From assembly GCA_017649645.1 (NCBI GenBank), contig JAGCGK010000183.1, positions 1 to 36,034 on the forward strand: 36,034 nucleotides of DNA, written 5' to 3'. Positions 9,011 through 17,721 of this stretch are shown here, piece by piece. Both the position numbers and the translations under genes were made by a program. The notes beneath the pieces were generated by a model that saw only the letters and a list, made by a program, of their open reading frames with translations, made no database searches and had not been told where the DNA came from. The DNA comes from Clostridiales bacterium. Its GTDB lineage: Bacteria > Bacillota > Clostridia > Saccharofermentanales > Saccharofermentanaceae. The number at the start of each line of letters is the position of its first letter. Position 1 is the first letter of the stretch.

Positions 9011-9682
9011 ATGGACAAGTTAATCAGTATCCTGACCCAACTCGGGTCAGGATTTCTTACTTCGATAGCGCTCTTCTTTTTGACCCTGATCTTCTCTATC
9101 CCGCTCGGCCTTCTGGTCGCGAAGGGAAGGATGTCCAAGAACAAGGTCATAAGTTCATTGGTGCGCTTTTATATCTCGGTCATGCGAGGAACTCCTCTCA
9201 TGCTCCAGCTGCTCCTTGTCTATTTCGGACCGTACTACCTTTTCAATATCAACTTAAGAAGCCTTAAACTCGGCCCGATCGACTACCGTAACATCGCAGC
9301 CGTCATCGGTTTTTCCATAAACTACGCGGCATACTTCGGCGAGATCTTCAGGTCCGGCATACAGTCCATGTCCAAGGGCCAGTATGAAGCAGCCACAGTC
9401 CTTGGCTTCTCGAAAACACAGACCTACTTCAGGATCATCCTGCCGCAGGTCATCAAACGCGTTTTGCCTGCAGTTACAAACGAGATAATCACTCTCGTAA
9501 AAGATACGTCACTTGCGCAGGCTATCTCAGTCATAGAAATGTTTACGGTTGCAAAGCAGATCTCCGCAGCACAGGCATCCGTTATTCCGCTTTTTGTAGC
9601 GGGCGTGTTCTACTACGTATTCAACGGTCTTGTCGAGATCGTCATGAACCGGTTCGAAAAGAAAATGAATTACTATCAGTGA
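9011..9682 (+). CDS. Amino-acid ABC transporter, permease (HisM/GlnP type)
   Basis: Predicted 223-aa integral membrane protein forming, as a dimer, the channel of a polar amino-acid importer. Hydrophobic spans are visible at about residues 13-37, 58-78, 93-110 and near the C-terminus around 190-210. The cytoplasmic EAA loop that contacts the ATPase is clear at about 110-147 (QYEAATVLGFSKTQTYFRI). MRGTPLMLQL is a hallmark of the family. ATG 9011 has only a weak ribosome site (AGGCAGG). A strong perfect hairpin covers codons 7-15, which may reduce translation relative to the binding protein. A single permease gene implies a homodimer. Confidence 0.95.
   Translation: MDKLISILTQLGSGFLTSIALFFLTLIFSIPLGLLVAKGRMSKNKVISSLVRFYISVMRGTPLMLQLLLVYFGPYYLFNINLRSLKLGPIDYRNIAAVIGFSINYAAYFGEIFRSGIQSMSKGQYEAATVLGFSKTQTYFRIILPQVIKRVLPAVTNEIITLVKDTSLAQAISVIEMFTVAKQISAAQASVIPLFVAGVFYYVFNGLVEIVMNRFEKKMNYYQ
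9029..9053 (+). promoter_or_regulatory. Perfect 10-bp hairpin just inside the permease gene
   Basis: ATCCTGACCC (9029-9038) and GGGTCAGGAT (9044-9053) are perfect inverted repeats around a 5-nt loop, starting 18 nt into the permease coding region. It could slow translation, stabilise the upstream message, or cause partial termination. It is seen directly; any role is inferred. Confidence 0.6.
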
Positions 9683-9694
9683 TCGGAGGATAAT

Positions 9695-10447
9695 ATGAGC
9701 GTTCTTGAGATGAAAAACATACATAAATCCTTCGGTTCCCTTGAAGTACTCAAAGGTATAGATCTTACTGTCGAAAAAGGTGAGGTCGTAGCGGTAATAG
9801 GTCCTTCGGGTGGCGGTAAATCAACGCTCCTTCGCTGTGCCACGACTCTTGAGACTATCGATAAAGGAGATATCATCATAGGCGGTGATACCCTCGTTAC
9901 GACCAAAGACGATAAGGCAGTCTATTGCGACAAGAAGATGCTCCAGGAAGTAAGATCCAAGTTCGGACTCGTATTCCAGGGTTTTAATCTTTTCCCGCAT
10001 TTTTCGGTAAGACGCAACATCACCGAAGCACTTATCCATGTGCATAAAAAGAGCAAGGAGGAAGCAGATAAGATCTGCGACCAGCTTCTTACTAAGATGG
10101 GAATGCTAGATAAGGCAGAAGCTTATCCGTGCAATCTTTCAGGCGGACAGCAACAGAGAGTAGGTATCGCGAGAGCACTCGCGACGAACCCTGACATCAT
10201 CTTTTTTGATGAGCCTACATCGGCATTGGATCCTGAACTTACGGCAGGCATTCTCAAGGTAATAAGAGATCTCGCGGAAGAGAAGATGACGATGGTCATC
10301 GTTACTCACGAGATGAGTTTTGCAAGGGACGTTGCTGACCGCATCATCTTCATGGACGGCGGCGTTATTGTTGAGCAGGGCCCTGCGAAGGACATTATCA
10401 ATAATCCGAAAAGCGAGAGGACCAAGTCTTTTCTTGCCGGTTATTGA
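9695..10447 (+). CDS. Amino-acid ABC transporter, ATPase (GlnQ type)
   Basis: Predicted 250-aa cytoplasmic ATPase that powers the importer. Walker [10 protein letters not shown] is at 36-44, the signature [15 protein letters not shown] near 148-162, Walker [14 protein letters not shown] near 168-180, and the switch histidine in VTHEM near 204. The Q-loop is [10 protein letters not shown]. The protein is slightly longer than the usual about 240 residues because of a short insertion around [16 protein letters not shown] before the Q-loop. ATG 9695 has GGAGG close upstream and starts 12 bp after the permease stop, so the three genes are translationally close and co-transcribed. No obvious terminator follows before the next promoter at 10458. 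Confidence 0.97.
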   Translation: MSVLEMKNIHKSFGSLEVLKGIDLTVEKGEVVAVIGPSGGGKSTLLRCATTLETIDKGDIIIGGDTLVTTKDDKAVYCDKKMLQEVRSKFGLVFQGFNLFPHFSVRRNITEALIHVHKKSKEEADKICDQLLTKMGMLDKAEAYPCNLSGGQQQRVGIARALATNPDIIFFDEPTSALDPELTAGILKVIRDLAEEKMTMVIVTHEMSFARDVADRIIFMDGGVIVEQGPAKDIINNPKSERTKSFLAGY

Positions 10448-10457
10448 TTACATCATT

Positions 10458-10520
10458 GTAAGATTAACTGACAAATCGTAATGTAATCAAATAGTTTTTA
10501 TCTGCCTTTAATCGTAATAT
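10458..10520 (+). promoter_or_regulatory. Promoter with paired GTAA direct repeats (copy 4)
   Basis: GTAA cores at 10458 (ATTGTAAGATTAA) and 10478 (TCGTAATGTAA), 20 bp apart. The -35 element TAGTTT is at 10492-10497 and a weaker -10 TAATAT at 10515-10520, with a 17-bp spacer. Spacing is the same as copies 2 and 3, although this gene belongs to the other subfamily. This argues for conservation by function and not only by recent duplication. Confidence 0.7.
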
Positions 10521-10555
10521 GTATCTGTGAGAAAACTGATACGGGGAGAACATAT

Positions 10556-12874
10556 ATGAAATCAAGAAAACTGGTATCCATGATGTTGGTCGTGTTTGTC
10601 ATGGCGGGAACTTTTATGCTGTTCTCGGGATGCAACAAAAACAATAAACCGCGTGAGACCAATGTCACCATCAAAGAAGACGATCCGTGGTATTCTGCGG
10701 TGTTTTTCAAACCTGACGAGATCATAGATCCTTACACTGAGATCCTTAACGGAACAAGTTTTCCGTTTGTTGTCGGAGATAATCTTTTGATAGCAAAGAC
10801 CGGCTCTTATTACAATGAGGATTCAGGTACATACGGAAACGGACAGAAGTTCGGACTTTTCACTATGGACGGAGATCTGATCTGCGATAACATCATGACC
10901 CGTGAGTCGGATTTTGGTCTTGTGACAATTCTCGGAGCTTTTCCTGACGGAGATAACGTTAAGATACTTTTCACAGGACAATCTAAGGACCTTGGAACAG
11001 TTGCTCTTTATTCGATGGCCTGGGATACCGCAGCTAATACTTTCAGCGAGCCTGTTGCTCAGGATATCGGACTTGATGCAGGTTCTTATATTTCCAATCA
11101 CTTCATGTATGGTGATTATCTCGTCATCGAAGAGATGGATTATGACGACTTTAGCGAGAGCATCACTTTCCTTAAGAACAGTGATGTTATCGGAATATGT
11201 GATCTCTCCGAGACGGAATACCAAAGTTTTATGACCAGCGCAGTATATATGAAGAACGGTAACCTGATCCTTGAAGGAAGAGGCGGAATACTCTCATCAG
11301 GAGATACCAATTATTCCGGTGATACATTAAGACTTACTTTCGATCCGAATAACGGTAATCTGATAAGCGGTGAAGAAGCAGGTACAATAGCTACTCATAA
11401 CGAGATCATCGGTTTTGACGGAAGAGCCTACAGTGCTAAATCAGACGGAATCTATACAGGTGATGAGTTATATATCTCATATGCTGACTGTGATGTGAAC
11501 ATGAACAACATGAGCATGGTATCGCTTCTTTCCGTAGATCCTGATAAGGTAGTTATCTCAGGATATGAGATCAACATCCTCATGAGCACAGTCGAAGTAA
11601 GACTTGTAGTTCTCGAGAAGGCAGGAAGAAATCCGAATGCAGGTAAGACGGTCATTAATGCAGTCTCACCGATTCCTCTTAGCACTGAACTCATGGAAGG
11701 CGTTCTAAGATATAACAGAGCTGATCACGAGTACTTCATCAAGCCAACCGTAAGAAGCCTATATGAAGTTGATCTTAACAATGAATCTGAAGTTAAAAAG
11801 TTCTATAACGATTTCGCGCTTGATATCATATCGAGCACCAGTCCTGATATCGTCTTCAATGCCAACATGCTCTCGGGTATGATGACAGACGAGTATTTCC
11901 TGGATCTTGCTAAAGACGTTGAACTTGATGACAGCAAGTTTTATTCCAATATTTATGATATGTCAGCTGTTGACGGAAAATACTACATGGTTCCGATAAG
12001 TTTTTCTCTAAGCGGTATTCTTGTTGAGAAAGAAAATCTAAGTGAAGGACAGAGAGGATTTACTTTCGATGAGTATGTAAAATTCGTAAGTGATTCCTGT
12101 AACGGAGTAGATCCGATGGCAGCGCATATCTCCAGAAACGAGTATTTCATGTCATGTTATCAGGCCATGGGTGATTTCTGGATAGAGGACGGAAAGGCTG
12201 ACTTTGATAATGAAGCTTTCAGGGATCTTATGAAATACATAAAGGAAAATGTTCCTCCAACCGTATTTGAAGATTCGATGAACAGATATGTCGAGATATA
12301 TTACCTGGACGGCAGTGCGCAGAATAGTCCTACAAAATGCAAGTATCTCAATAGCGTTTCATACGACGGATATGAGTATCAGGCCAGAGGTTTTAAGGAT
12401 CCTGTGTTCTGCGGTCTTCCGTCAGCTGACAGAAAGGGACCTTCTGCATCCATAATTTCTTCCGTATCAGTCACTGCGAATACGGGCGTTAAAAAGGGGT
12501 GCATCGAGTTTATAGAAACTCTTATCGATACCGAGGTTCAGCTGAACTGTGAATACTTCTGCATCAACAAGGAAGCACAGGGCATGCTGCTGAGCGATAA
12601 GTATCAGGAGGAACTTAAGCAGTACGAAGATACGCTCGCTAAGTTTCAATTTGAAGCGCAGGCCCGCAAGGAAGGATACTATGCTCCTGATGAGAAAACA
12701 CAGGCACAGCTTTTAGACATCATCGAGAACATCGGTTCGGTAACCGCAGTCGATGAAGCGGTCTACGACATCCTAAGCGAGGAGGTCAGGACCTATTTTG
12801 ACGGGGATAAAGATATCGATGCCGTAATAGATACGATCAATAACAGAGTTCAGACATATCTGAACGAGAAATAA
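10556..12874 (+). CDS. Large lipoprotein: propeller-like half plus solute-binding half (paralogue B1)
   Basis: Predicted 772-aa lipoprotein from ATG 10556, with GGGGAGA 7 nt upstream. Lipobox LFSGC gives Cys26, followed by KNNKPRE, a signature of subfamily B. DDPWY appears about 20 residues later. The N-terminal beta-repeat half contains GFDGRAYSAKSDGIY and ends with NPNAGK at about 359-364. The solute-binding half includes SPDIVFN, GFTFDEY, GPSASIISSVSVTANTG and a GCIEFIETLIDTEVQ segment, and ends with EVRTYFDGDKDIDAV. Subfamily B differs from A by the sequence NCEYFCINKEAQGML, which replaces the SKEAAE region. It carries the shared GTAA promoter and its own terminator. The ligand is unknown. 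Confidence 0.9.
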   Translation: MKSRKLVSMMLVVFVMAGTFMLFSGCNKNNKPRETNVTIKEDDPWYSAVFFKPDEIIDPYTEILNGTSFPFVVGDNLLIAKTGSYYNEDSGTYGNGQKFGLFTMDGDLICDNIMTRESDFGLVTILGAFPDGDNVKILFTGQSKDLGTVALYSMAWDTAANTFSEPVAQDIGLDAGSYISNHFMYGDYLVIEEMDYDDFSESITFLKNSDVIGICDLSETEYQSFMTSAVYMKNGNLILEGRGGILSSGDTNYSGDTLRLTFDPNNGNLISGEEAGTIATHNEIIGFDGRAYSAKSDGIYTGDELYISYADCDVNMNNMSMVSLLSVDPDKVVISGYEINILMSTVEVRLVVLEKAGRNPNAGKTVINAVSPIPLSTELMEGVLRYNRADHEYFIKPTVRSLYEVDLNNESEVKKFYNDFALDIISSTSPDIVFNANMLSGMMTDEYFLDLAKDVELDDSKFYSNIYDMSAVDGKYYMVPISFSLSGILVEKENLSEGQRGFTFDEYVKFVSDSCNGVDPMAAHISRNEYFMSCYQAMGDFWIEDGKADFDNEAFRDLMKYIKENVPPTVFEDSMNRYVEIYYLDGSAQNSPTKCKYLNSVSYDGYEYQARGFKDPVFCGLPSADRKGPSASIISSVSVTANTGVKKGCIEFIETLIDTEVQLNCEYFCINKEAQGMLLSDKYQEELKQYEDTLAKFQFEAQARKEGYYAPDEKTQAQLLDIIENIGSVTAVDEAVYDILSEEVRTYFDGDKDIDAVIDTINNRVQTYLNEK

Positions 12875-12880
12875 CATAGG

Positions 12881-12919
12881 AAAAGCCGGCTGCATCACAT
12901 ACGATGCAGTTGGTTTTTC
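12881..12919 (+). terminator. Intrinsic terminator
   Basis: CCGGCTGCATC (12886-12896) pairs with GATGCAGTTGG (12903-12913), 11 bp with two G-U pairs, around a 6-nt loop and followed by five T. It separates paralogue B1 from the B2-B3 operon. Confidence 0.9.
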
Positions 12920-12923
12920 GTTC

Positions 12924-12952
12924 TTGAGTAATGCTCGAAAACTATGTATAGT
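12924..12952 (+). promoter_or_regulatory. Promoter of the B2-B3 lipoprotein pair
   Basis: TTGAGT (12924-12929) and TATAGT (12947-12952) are 17 bp apart. Transcription would start near 12959, which excludes the GTG at 12958 as a start codon. The GTAA repeats are absent, so this operon is not under the same upstream control as B1. Confidence 0.65.
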
Positions 12953-12984
12953 GTGAAGTGAGAATAAGAGAAATGAGAATACAA

Positions 12985-15273
12985 ATGAACTTCAAAAAAA
13001 TAGTTTCAGTAATCCTGATATCATCCGTTGTGTTTGGAATGACTCTCGCTTTTTCGGCGTGCAAGAAAAACAACAAACCCAGAGAGGGCAACTATATAAT
13101 CCAGGAAGACGATCCGTGGTATACGGGACGGTCTTTCAATCCGTCTGATTACACTAATTCTAAAGGAGCTTCATACAATCTTGAAGATAGTATTTTCTCA
13201 GTTGGAAATGATCTGCTTGTAGCAAGTTCAGGGTTTACATATGATGAAGGCGGACTGATGAAAGATAATGAGATGTTCATGCTTTTCGATTCCTACGGTG
13301 ATCCATTGATCGAGAATACAATGTGCGTCGGTAATGAATACAGCAGTGCCAGGTATATCTGTGCATTTCGTGAAGATGATAACATCGATATCTACTTCAG
13401 TATGGAAGACTATGATTTGATAAAAGATGTCATTTACAAAGTTACGTGGGATGTTAACAGTAACTCATTAAGTGAGCCTGTTGAGGAGTACGGTGATTTT
13501 AAAGAGAATAGCTATTTCTACAGTTCATATTCATCGGATAACTATTTTGCTGTTGTTGAGACGGGATATGATGATATGATTCAGAGATTATTTGTATACA
13601 ACAGAGAAGACAATGTTGGAGTAATAGATCTGAGTGAGATGGATATGGGAAACTCATGGCTCCGTGGTATCCGTGAAGAAGACGGCATCCTGGTTCTCAA
13701 CTGTATGAGATATGTGTCAGATATCACGGATACATATTCGACAGAGATCATTTTTGATGTTCAGACGGGAACCGTTACAGACGTCAAAGAAGCTGGTCCT
13801 TCATATTCTAAGCAAAGTGTAAGAGGTTTTGACGGCAGATTATATAGCGCAAAGAATGATGGAATATATGTAGAAGATGAGCTTTATATCTCATATGCAG
13901 ATTGCGATTACAATCTGAGTTCTTTTATGGATGTAACCGTCCTGTCCGTTGAGGAGGACCGCGTTGTGCTGTCCGGATATGAAGTCGATCAGTATAACGT
14001 CAGTTTTGGAAAAGAAGTAATCTTCCTTGAAAAGCAGAAGAGAAATCCGAATGCCGGTAAGATGGTCATAAATGCACTTTCTCCGTCACTTCTGAGTTAT
14101 GGACTGACAGAAGGGATCATAAGATTCAACAGAGGAGACAGTAAGTACTTCATAAGACCAGAGATCATGAATATACGTGATATAAACATGGATTCTGAAA
14201 CAGAGATCAAAGAGTACTATAAAGAGTTCACGGAAGCGATCCGATCTGACAATGGTCCGGATATAGTCTTTAATGCAAGTGAGTTATCAGGTGTTTTGAC
14301 TGATGAGATGTTCCTTGATCTGAGCGAAGACATTGATTTGGATGAGGAGAAATACTACACGAATATATATGACCTTACAGCTTCCGGTGATAAGCATTTT
14401 GTTATTCCGTTGGAATATGGAATAAGCGGCCTTTTGATCGAGGGTAAAAATATTGATCAGGGGAAGAAGGGATTTACTTTTGAAGAGTATTCAAAGTTTG
14501 TAAGTGAAGTTTGTGATAATACGGATCCGCTGTCACTTAACACATCAAGAGTATACTATTTTCTTTCGATGTTCGATGCTATGGGTGATTATTGGATCAA
14601 GGACAAAACCGTAGATTTTGGAAGCGATTCATTTAATGCTCTTCTTCAGTATGTGAAGGATGTGCCGGAGGATGTTTTCGCGAACAACATATCTTATTAT
14701 GGGGATCACTATAGTGTCGGTTCTCCTACGAATAAGATCGCACTCATATGTAAGTATGTCGAATGTATAGGAGCATCAGCTTATGCAACGGCTGCCTCTA
14801 AATATTTAGAGCCTGTACTGTGCGGACTTCCATCTTTGGACGGAACAGGACCTGTGGCTTATCTCGAGTCTAGTGCATCGGTCACTTCCAATACCGGAGT
14901 AAAGGAAGGATGCATCGATTTTATAAGAACGCTCCTAAGTACGGAGATCCAGCTTAACTGCGAAGGATTCTGCATGAATAAAGAAGCTCAGGGTATGCTG
15001 ATGAGTGATAAGTATAAATCAGAACTGTCGGAGTTCTCGGGTAATATTGCCAAGTTCCAGGCTGAAGCTCATGAAAATGGATACTATGAACCTGATGCGA
15101 AGAAAATGGAATGTGTAGAAGATGCGATCGAGAGTGTAAGCTGCGTTACTCACTATAATTATGTTGTGCTTGTTGTCGTCAACAACTATGTTACCGGGTA
15201 TCTGCTCGGATATAATGATGATGAAGGTATTGTTGACTCGATAAACAACAAAGTACAATCACTTATTGGTTGA
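12985..15273 (+). CDS. Large lipoprotein: propeller-like half plus solute-binding half (paralogue B2, altered C-terminus)
   Basis: Predicted 762-aa lipoprotein. ATG 12985 is preferred because it gives MNFKKIVSV with Cys26 in lipobox FSAC, matching its sisters; ATG 12973 is possible. KKNNKPRE and DDPWY follow the cysteine. NPNAGK is at about 354-359, GPDIVFN and GFTFEEY mark the solute-binding half. The extreme C-terminus is unusual: the family's acidic helix (EEVRTYFDGDKD-like) is replaced by a hydrophobic VVLVVVNNYVTGYLLGY stretch before the final NNKVQSL, with the reading frame intact. This may be drift after duplication. It is the first gene of a two-gene operon; the next start is 28 bp downstream. 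Confidence 0.88.
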   Translation: MNFKKIVSVILISSVVFGMTLAFSACKKNNKPREGNYIIQEDDPWYTGRSFNPSDYTNSKGASYNLEDSIFSVGNDLLVASSGFTYDEGGLMKDNEMFMLFDSYGDPLIENTMCVGNEYSSARYICAFREDDNIDIYFSMEDYDLIKDVIYKVTWDVNSNSLSEPVEEYGDFKENSYFYSSYSSDNYFAVVETGYDDMIQRLFVYNREDNVGVIDLSEMDMGNSWLRGIREEDGILVLNCMRYVSDITDTYSTEIIFDVQTGTVTDVKEAGPSYSKQSVRGFDGRLYSAKNDGIYVEDELYISYADCDYNLSSFMDVTVLSVEEDRVVLSGYEVDQYNVSFGKEVIFLEKQKRNPNAGKMVINALSPSLLSYGLTEGIIRFNRGDSKYFIRPEIMNIRDINMDSETEIKEYYKEFTEAIRSDNGPDIVFNASELSGVLTDEMFLDLSEDIDLDEEKYYTNIYDLTASGDKHFVIPLEYGISGLLIEGKNIDQGKKGFTFEEYSKFVSEVCDNTDPLSLNTSRVYYFLSMFDAMGDYWIKDKTVDFGSDSFNALLQYVKDVPEDVFANNISYYGDHYSVGSPTNKIALICKYVECIGASAYATAASKYLEPVLCGLPSLDGTGPVAYLESSASVTSNTGVKEGCIDFIRTLLSTEIQLNCEGFCMNKEAQGMLMSDKYKSELSEFSGNIAKFQAEAHENGYYEPDAKKMECVEDAIESVSCVTHYNYVVLVVVNNYVTGYLLGYNDDEGIVDSINNKVQSLIG

Positions 15274-15301
15274 TAGTAAAGGAAAAAGGGGAACAGGATA
15301 C

Positions 15302-17617
15302 ATGTATTTCAGAAGAGTAGCGGCAACGATACTGTTATCGTCAATGCTTACGGGAATGGCATTGAGTTTTTCTTCGTGTAAAAAGAAAAAGAATAACGAG
15401 CCGCGTTCGTCCAACGTGATCATCAAAGAAGATGACCCATGGTACAAGGCGGATATTTATAATCCGTGCGATTTCTTGGATCCGTATAATGAGATCGAAA
15501 GCTTTGACTACTATACAGCTGTTTTTGGAGATAAACTGTTTGTTGAAAAATCAGGCGGTATAGATTATGGCGACGATACTTATAGTTACTATAACAGGAT
15601 GTTTGGCCTTTTTGATCTGGAAGGAAATCTTATCTGCCAAAATGAGTACAGTTATAATCTTTCGATCGTGGATCAGATATTTTTGGGAGTTACGGCTGAA
15701 GGTGATGACTTTAGGATTTCTCTTTTAACGCACTCATCTGCTAAAGAAGGCTATGTATTGAACTACATAATTTGGGACACAGACAGTAATACGCTTAGTG
15801 AGCCTGTACCGACAGATCTGATAGTACCGGGAGATTATCTTATTCAGGCTGTTCAGTCAGACAATATTCTGGTAACCAGTTCCAACGTTTATGGTGAAGA
15901 TTATTATACTTCCAGCATGACTATAGATGTTTTCGAGGATTCGGAACATATAGGCAGTTTGGATCTTTCAGAGACTGAGTGCGAGGCAATGTATTTGGAC
16001 TATATCTATGATACAGGCGACACGATCGTTATTGAAGGTGAGAGTTGGGAAACCTATGCTTACTATTCGGGTGAGAGAGTAAGGATCACATTCGATAAAG
16101 CATCACGCTCTTTTGGAGATTTCAGCAGTTACTATTCTGATGGTGTGACTAATGAAATCGAGGGTTTTGACGGAAGGCGTTACATGCCAAAATCCGACGG
16201 AATCTATTGCGGAGACGAACTATATCTCTCGTATGTGGAATGCGATGTTAATCTTTTGAATATGTATGACGTGACGCTTTTAAGCGTTGAAGAAGACAGG
16301 GTTATCCTTGCAGGAAAAGATTTGATGGAAAATTTCACCTTGGGACTTAGGATCATTACTCTTGAGAAGCAAAGCAGAAATCCGAACGCAGGCAAGATGC
16401 TCATCAATGCACTGGCCGTTACCGAACTTAAAAATGATCAGTATGAGGCTATCCTTCGATATAACAGAGCTGACAATAAATACTTCATAAAGCCTGTTGT
16501 AAGATCAGTAACCGAGCTCGATCTTTTCACGTCTGAACAGCTTCAGCAATACTATGATTCCGTTTCTCAGGAGATCAAGTCTGAGACCGGCCCTGATCTG
16601 GTATTTAATTCGTATGTGCTGTCTGCTTTCATGAACGACGATTACTTCCTGGATATGAGTGAAGATATCGAAATGAAATACGACGAATATTACTCCGAGA
16701 TCTATGACTTTACTGCCACAGGCGACAATCATTATATTATCCCGTCGGGCTTTCTCATTAACGGTGTCATGATTCCAAAAGATTATATGGATAAAGAAGG
16801 TTTCACGTTCGATAAGTACAGAGAGTTTGTTACTTCATCCTGCGAGGATAACGATCCTATCTCTTATTCTTATACTCGAAAAAGATATCTGGAGCTCCTA
16901 TTAAACTCGATGAGCAGTTCCTGGCTCAAAGACGGAAAGGCTGACTTTAATACAGAGGAATTCCGTTCGCTATTAACCTTTGTAAAAGAATTTGTCCCTG
17001 CTACCGATTTCGAAAATGATCAGGGATATTTCACGGAGTTCCTGTATCCGTATCCATATGAGAGAAAGACCCCTCCGTACACTTTTATATCAGGAGGATT
17101 TTTCGGAACTTATACATCGGCATTGGTCAGTGATTCGAATCTGAAACTTTGCGGTATTCCTTCGTATGACGGAGCAGGTCCTGATGCACAGATCATATCT
17201 TCCGTATCCGTTTGTGCCAATACGGGAGTTAAGGATGCCTGCATCGATTTCACAAAATATCTTCTGAGTACTGAAGTCCAGCTTAATAATGACTACATCT
17301 CAGTTAATAGAAAAGCGATGAGTATGCTCCAAAGCAACAACTACCAAAACGATGCCAAGGAGTTTAAGGATAATCTCGCTAAGTTCCAGTCAGAAGCTAT
17401 AGACAGAAACGACAATCTATATGATCCGTTAGAGAGAACCCAGAACCAGCTCGACTCGCTTACTGACGATTTTGAAAGAGCAGATGTCTACGATATGACA
17501 GTTGTCTACATTATTCTCGAAGAGTCACGCGGCTATCTTGACGGAGAAAAAGATCTCGATACTGTCATCTCTTCCATTAACACAAAAGTTCAATCTTATC
17601 TGGACAGTCTGGGATAA
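15302..17617 (+). CDS. Large lipoprotein: propeller-like half plus solute-binding half (paralogue B3)
   Basis: Predicted 771-aa lipoprotein. ATG 15302 is chosen over the upstream TTG at 15266 because AAGGGGA lies 9 nt before it and it gives a signal peptide with Cys26 in lipobox FSSC. Lysine-rich KKKKNNEPR, then DDPWY, open the mature protein. GFDGRRYMPKSDGIY precedes NPNAGK at about 360-365. The solute-binding half has GPDLVFN, GFTFDKY, and the family block SSVSVCANTGVKDACIDF, and ends with SRGYLDGEKDLDTV. It is closest to B2 and B1. It lies 28 bp after B2 with no promoter or terminator between, so the two are co-transcribed. The ligand is unknown. Confidence 0.9.
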   Translation: MYFRRVAATILLSSMLTGMALSFSSCKKKKNNEPRSSNVIIKEDDPWYKADIYNPCDFLDPYNEIESFDYYTAVFGDKLFVEKSGGIDYGDDTYSYYNRMFGLFDLEGNLICQNEYSYNLSIVDQIFLGVTAEGDDFRISLLTHSSAKEGYVLNYIIWDTDSNTLSEPVPTDLIVPGDYLIQAVQSDNILVTSSNVYGEDYYTSSMTIDVFEDSEHIGSLDLSETECEAMYLDYIYDTGDTIVIEGESWETYAYYSGERVRITFDKASRSFGDFSSYYSDGVTNEIEGFDGRRYMPKSDGIYCGDELYLSYVECDVNLLNMYDVTLLSVEEDRVILAGKDLMENFTLGLRIITLEKQSRNPNAGKMLINALAVTELKNDQYEAILRYNRADNKYFIKPVVRSVTELDLFTSEQLQQYYDSVSQEIKSETGPDLVFNSYVLSAFMNDDYFLDMSEDIEMKYDEYYSEIYDFTATGDNHYIIPSGFLINGVMIPKDYMDKEGFTFDKYREFVTSSCEDNDPISYSYTRKRYLELLLNSMSSSWLKDGKADFNTEEFRSLLTFVKEFVPATDFENDQGYFTEFLYPYPYERKTPPYTFISGGFFGTYTSALVSDSNLKLCGIPSYDGAGPDAQIISSVSVCANTGVKDACIDFTKYLLSTEVQLNNDYISVNRKAMSMLQSNNYQNDAKEFKDNLAKFQSEAIDRNDNLYDPLERTQNQLDSLTDDFERADVYDMTVVYIILEESRGYLDGEKDLDTVISSINTKVQSYLDSLG

Positions 17618-17645
17618 CCCGTGCCATAAAATTGCCGATAGTTTT

Positions 17646-17675
17646 AGGACATGATCTTAATTCTTTGTGTAAAAT
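17646..17675 (+). promoter_or_regulatory. Possible promoter of the 17722 lipoprotein gene
   Basis: AGGACA (17646-17651) and TAAAAT (17670-17675) are spaced by 18 bp. The -35 box is weak. No terminator was seen after the preceding gene, so read-through is also possible. Confidence 0.35.
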
Positions 17676-17721
17676 AAGTTTGATGAATATTTAGGAAGAT
17701 ATTTTTCGAAGGAGAAATGAA

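Noticed and set aside
12985-15273. Paralogue B2 as a pseudogene
   Set aside because: The frame is intact over 762 codons with all main family motifs except the last segment, so only an altered C-terminus is reported.
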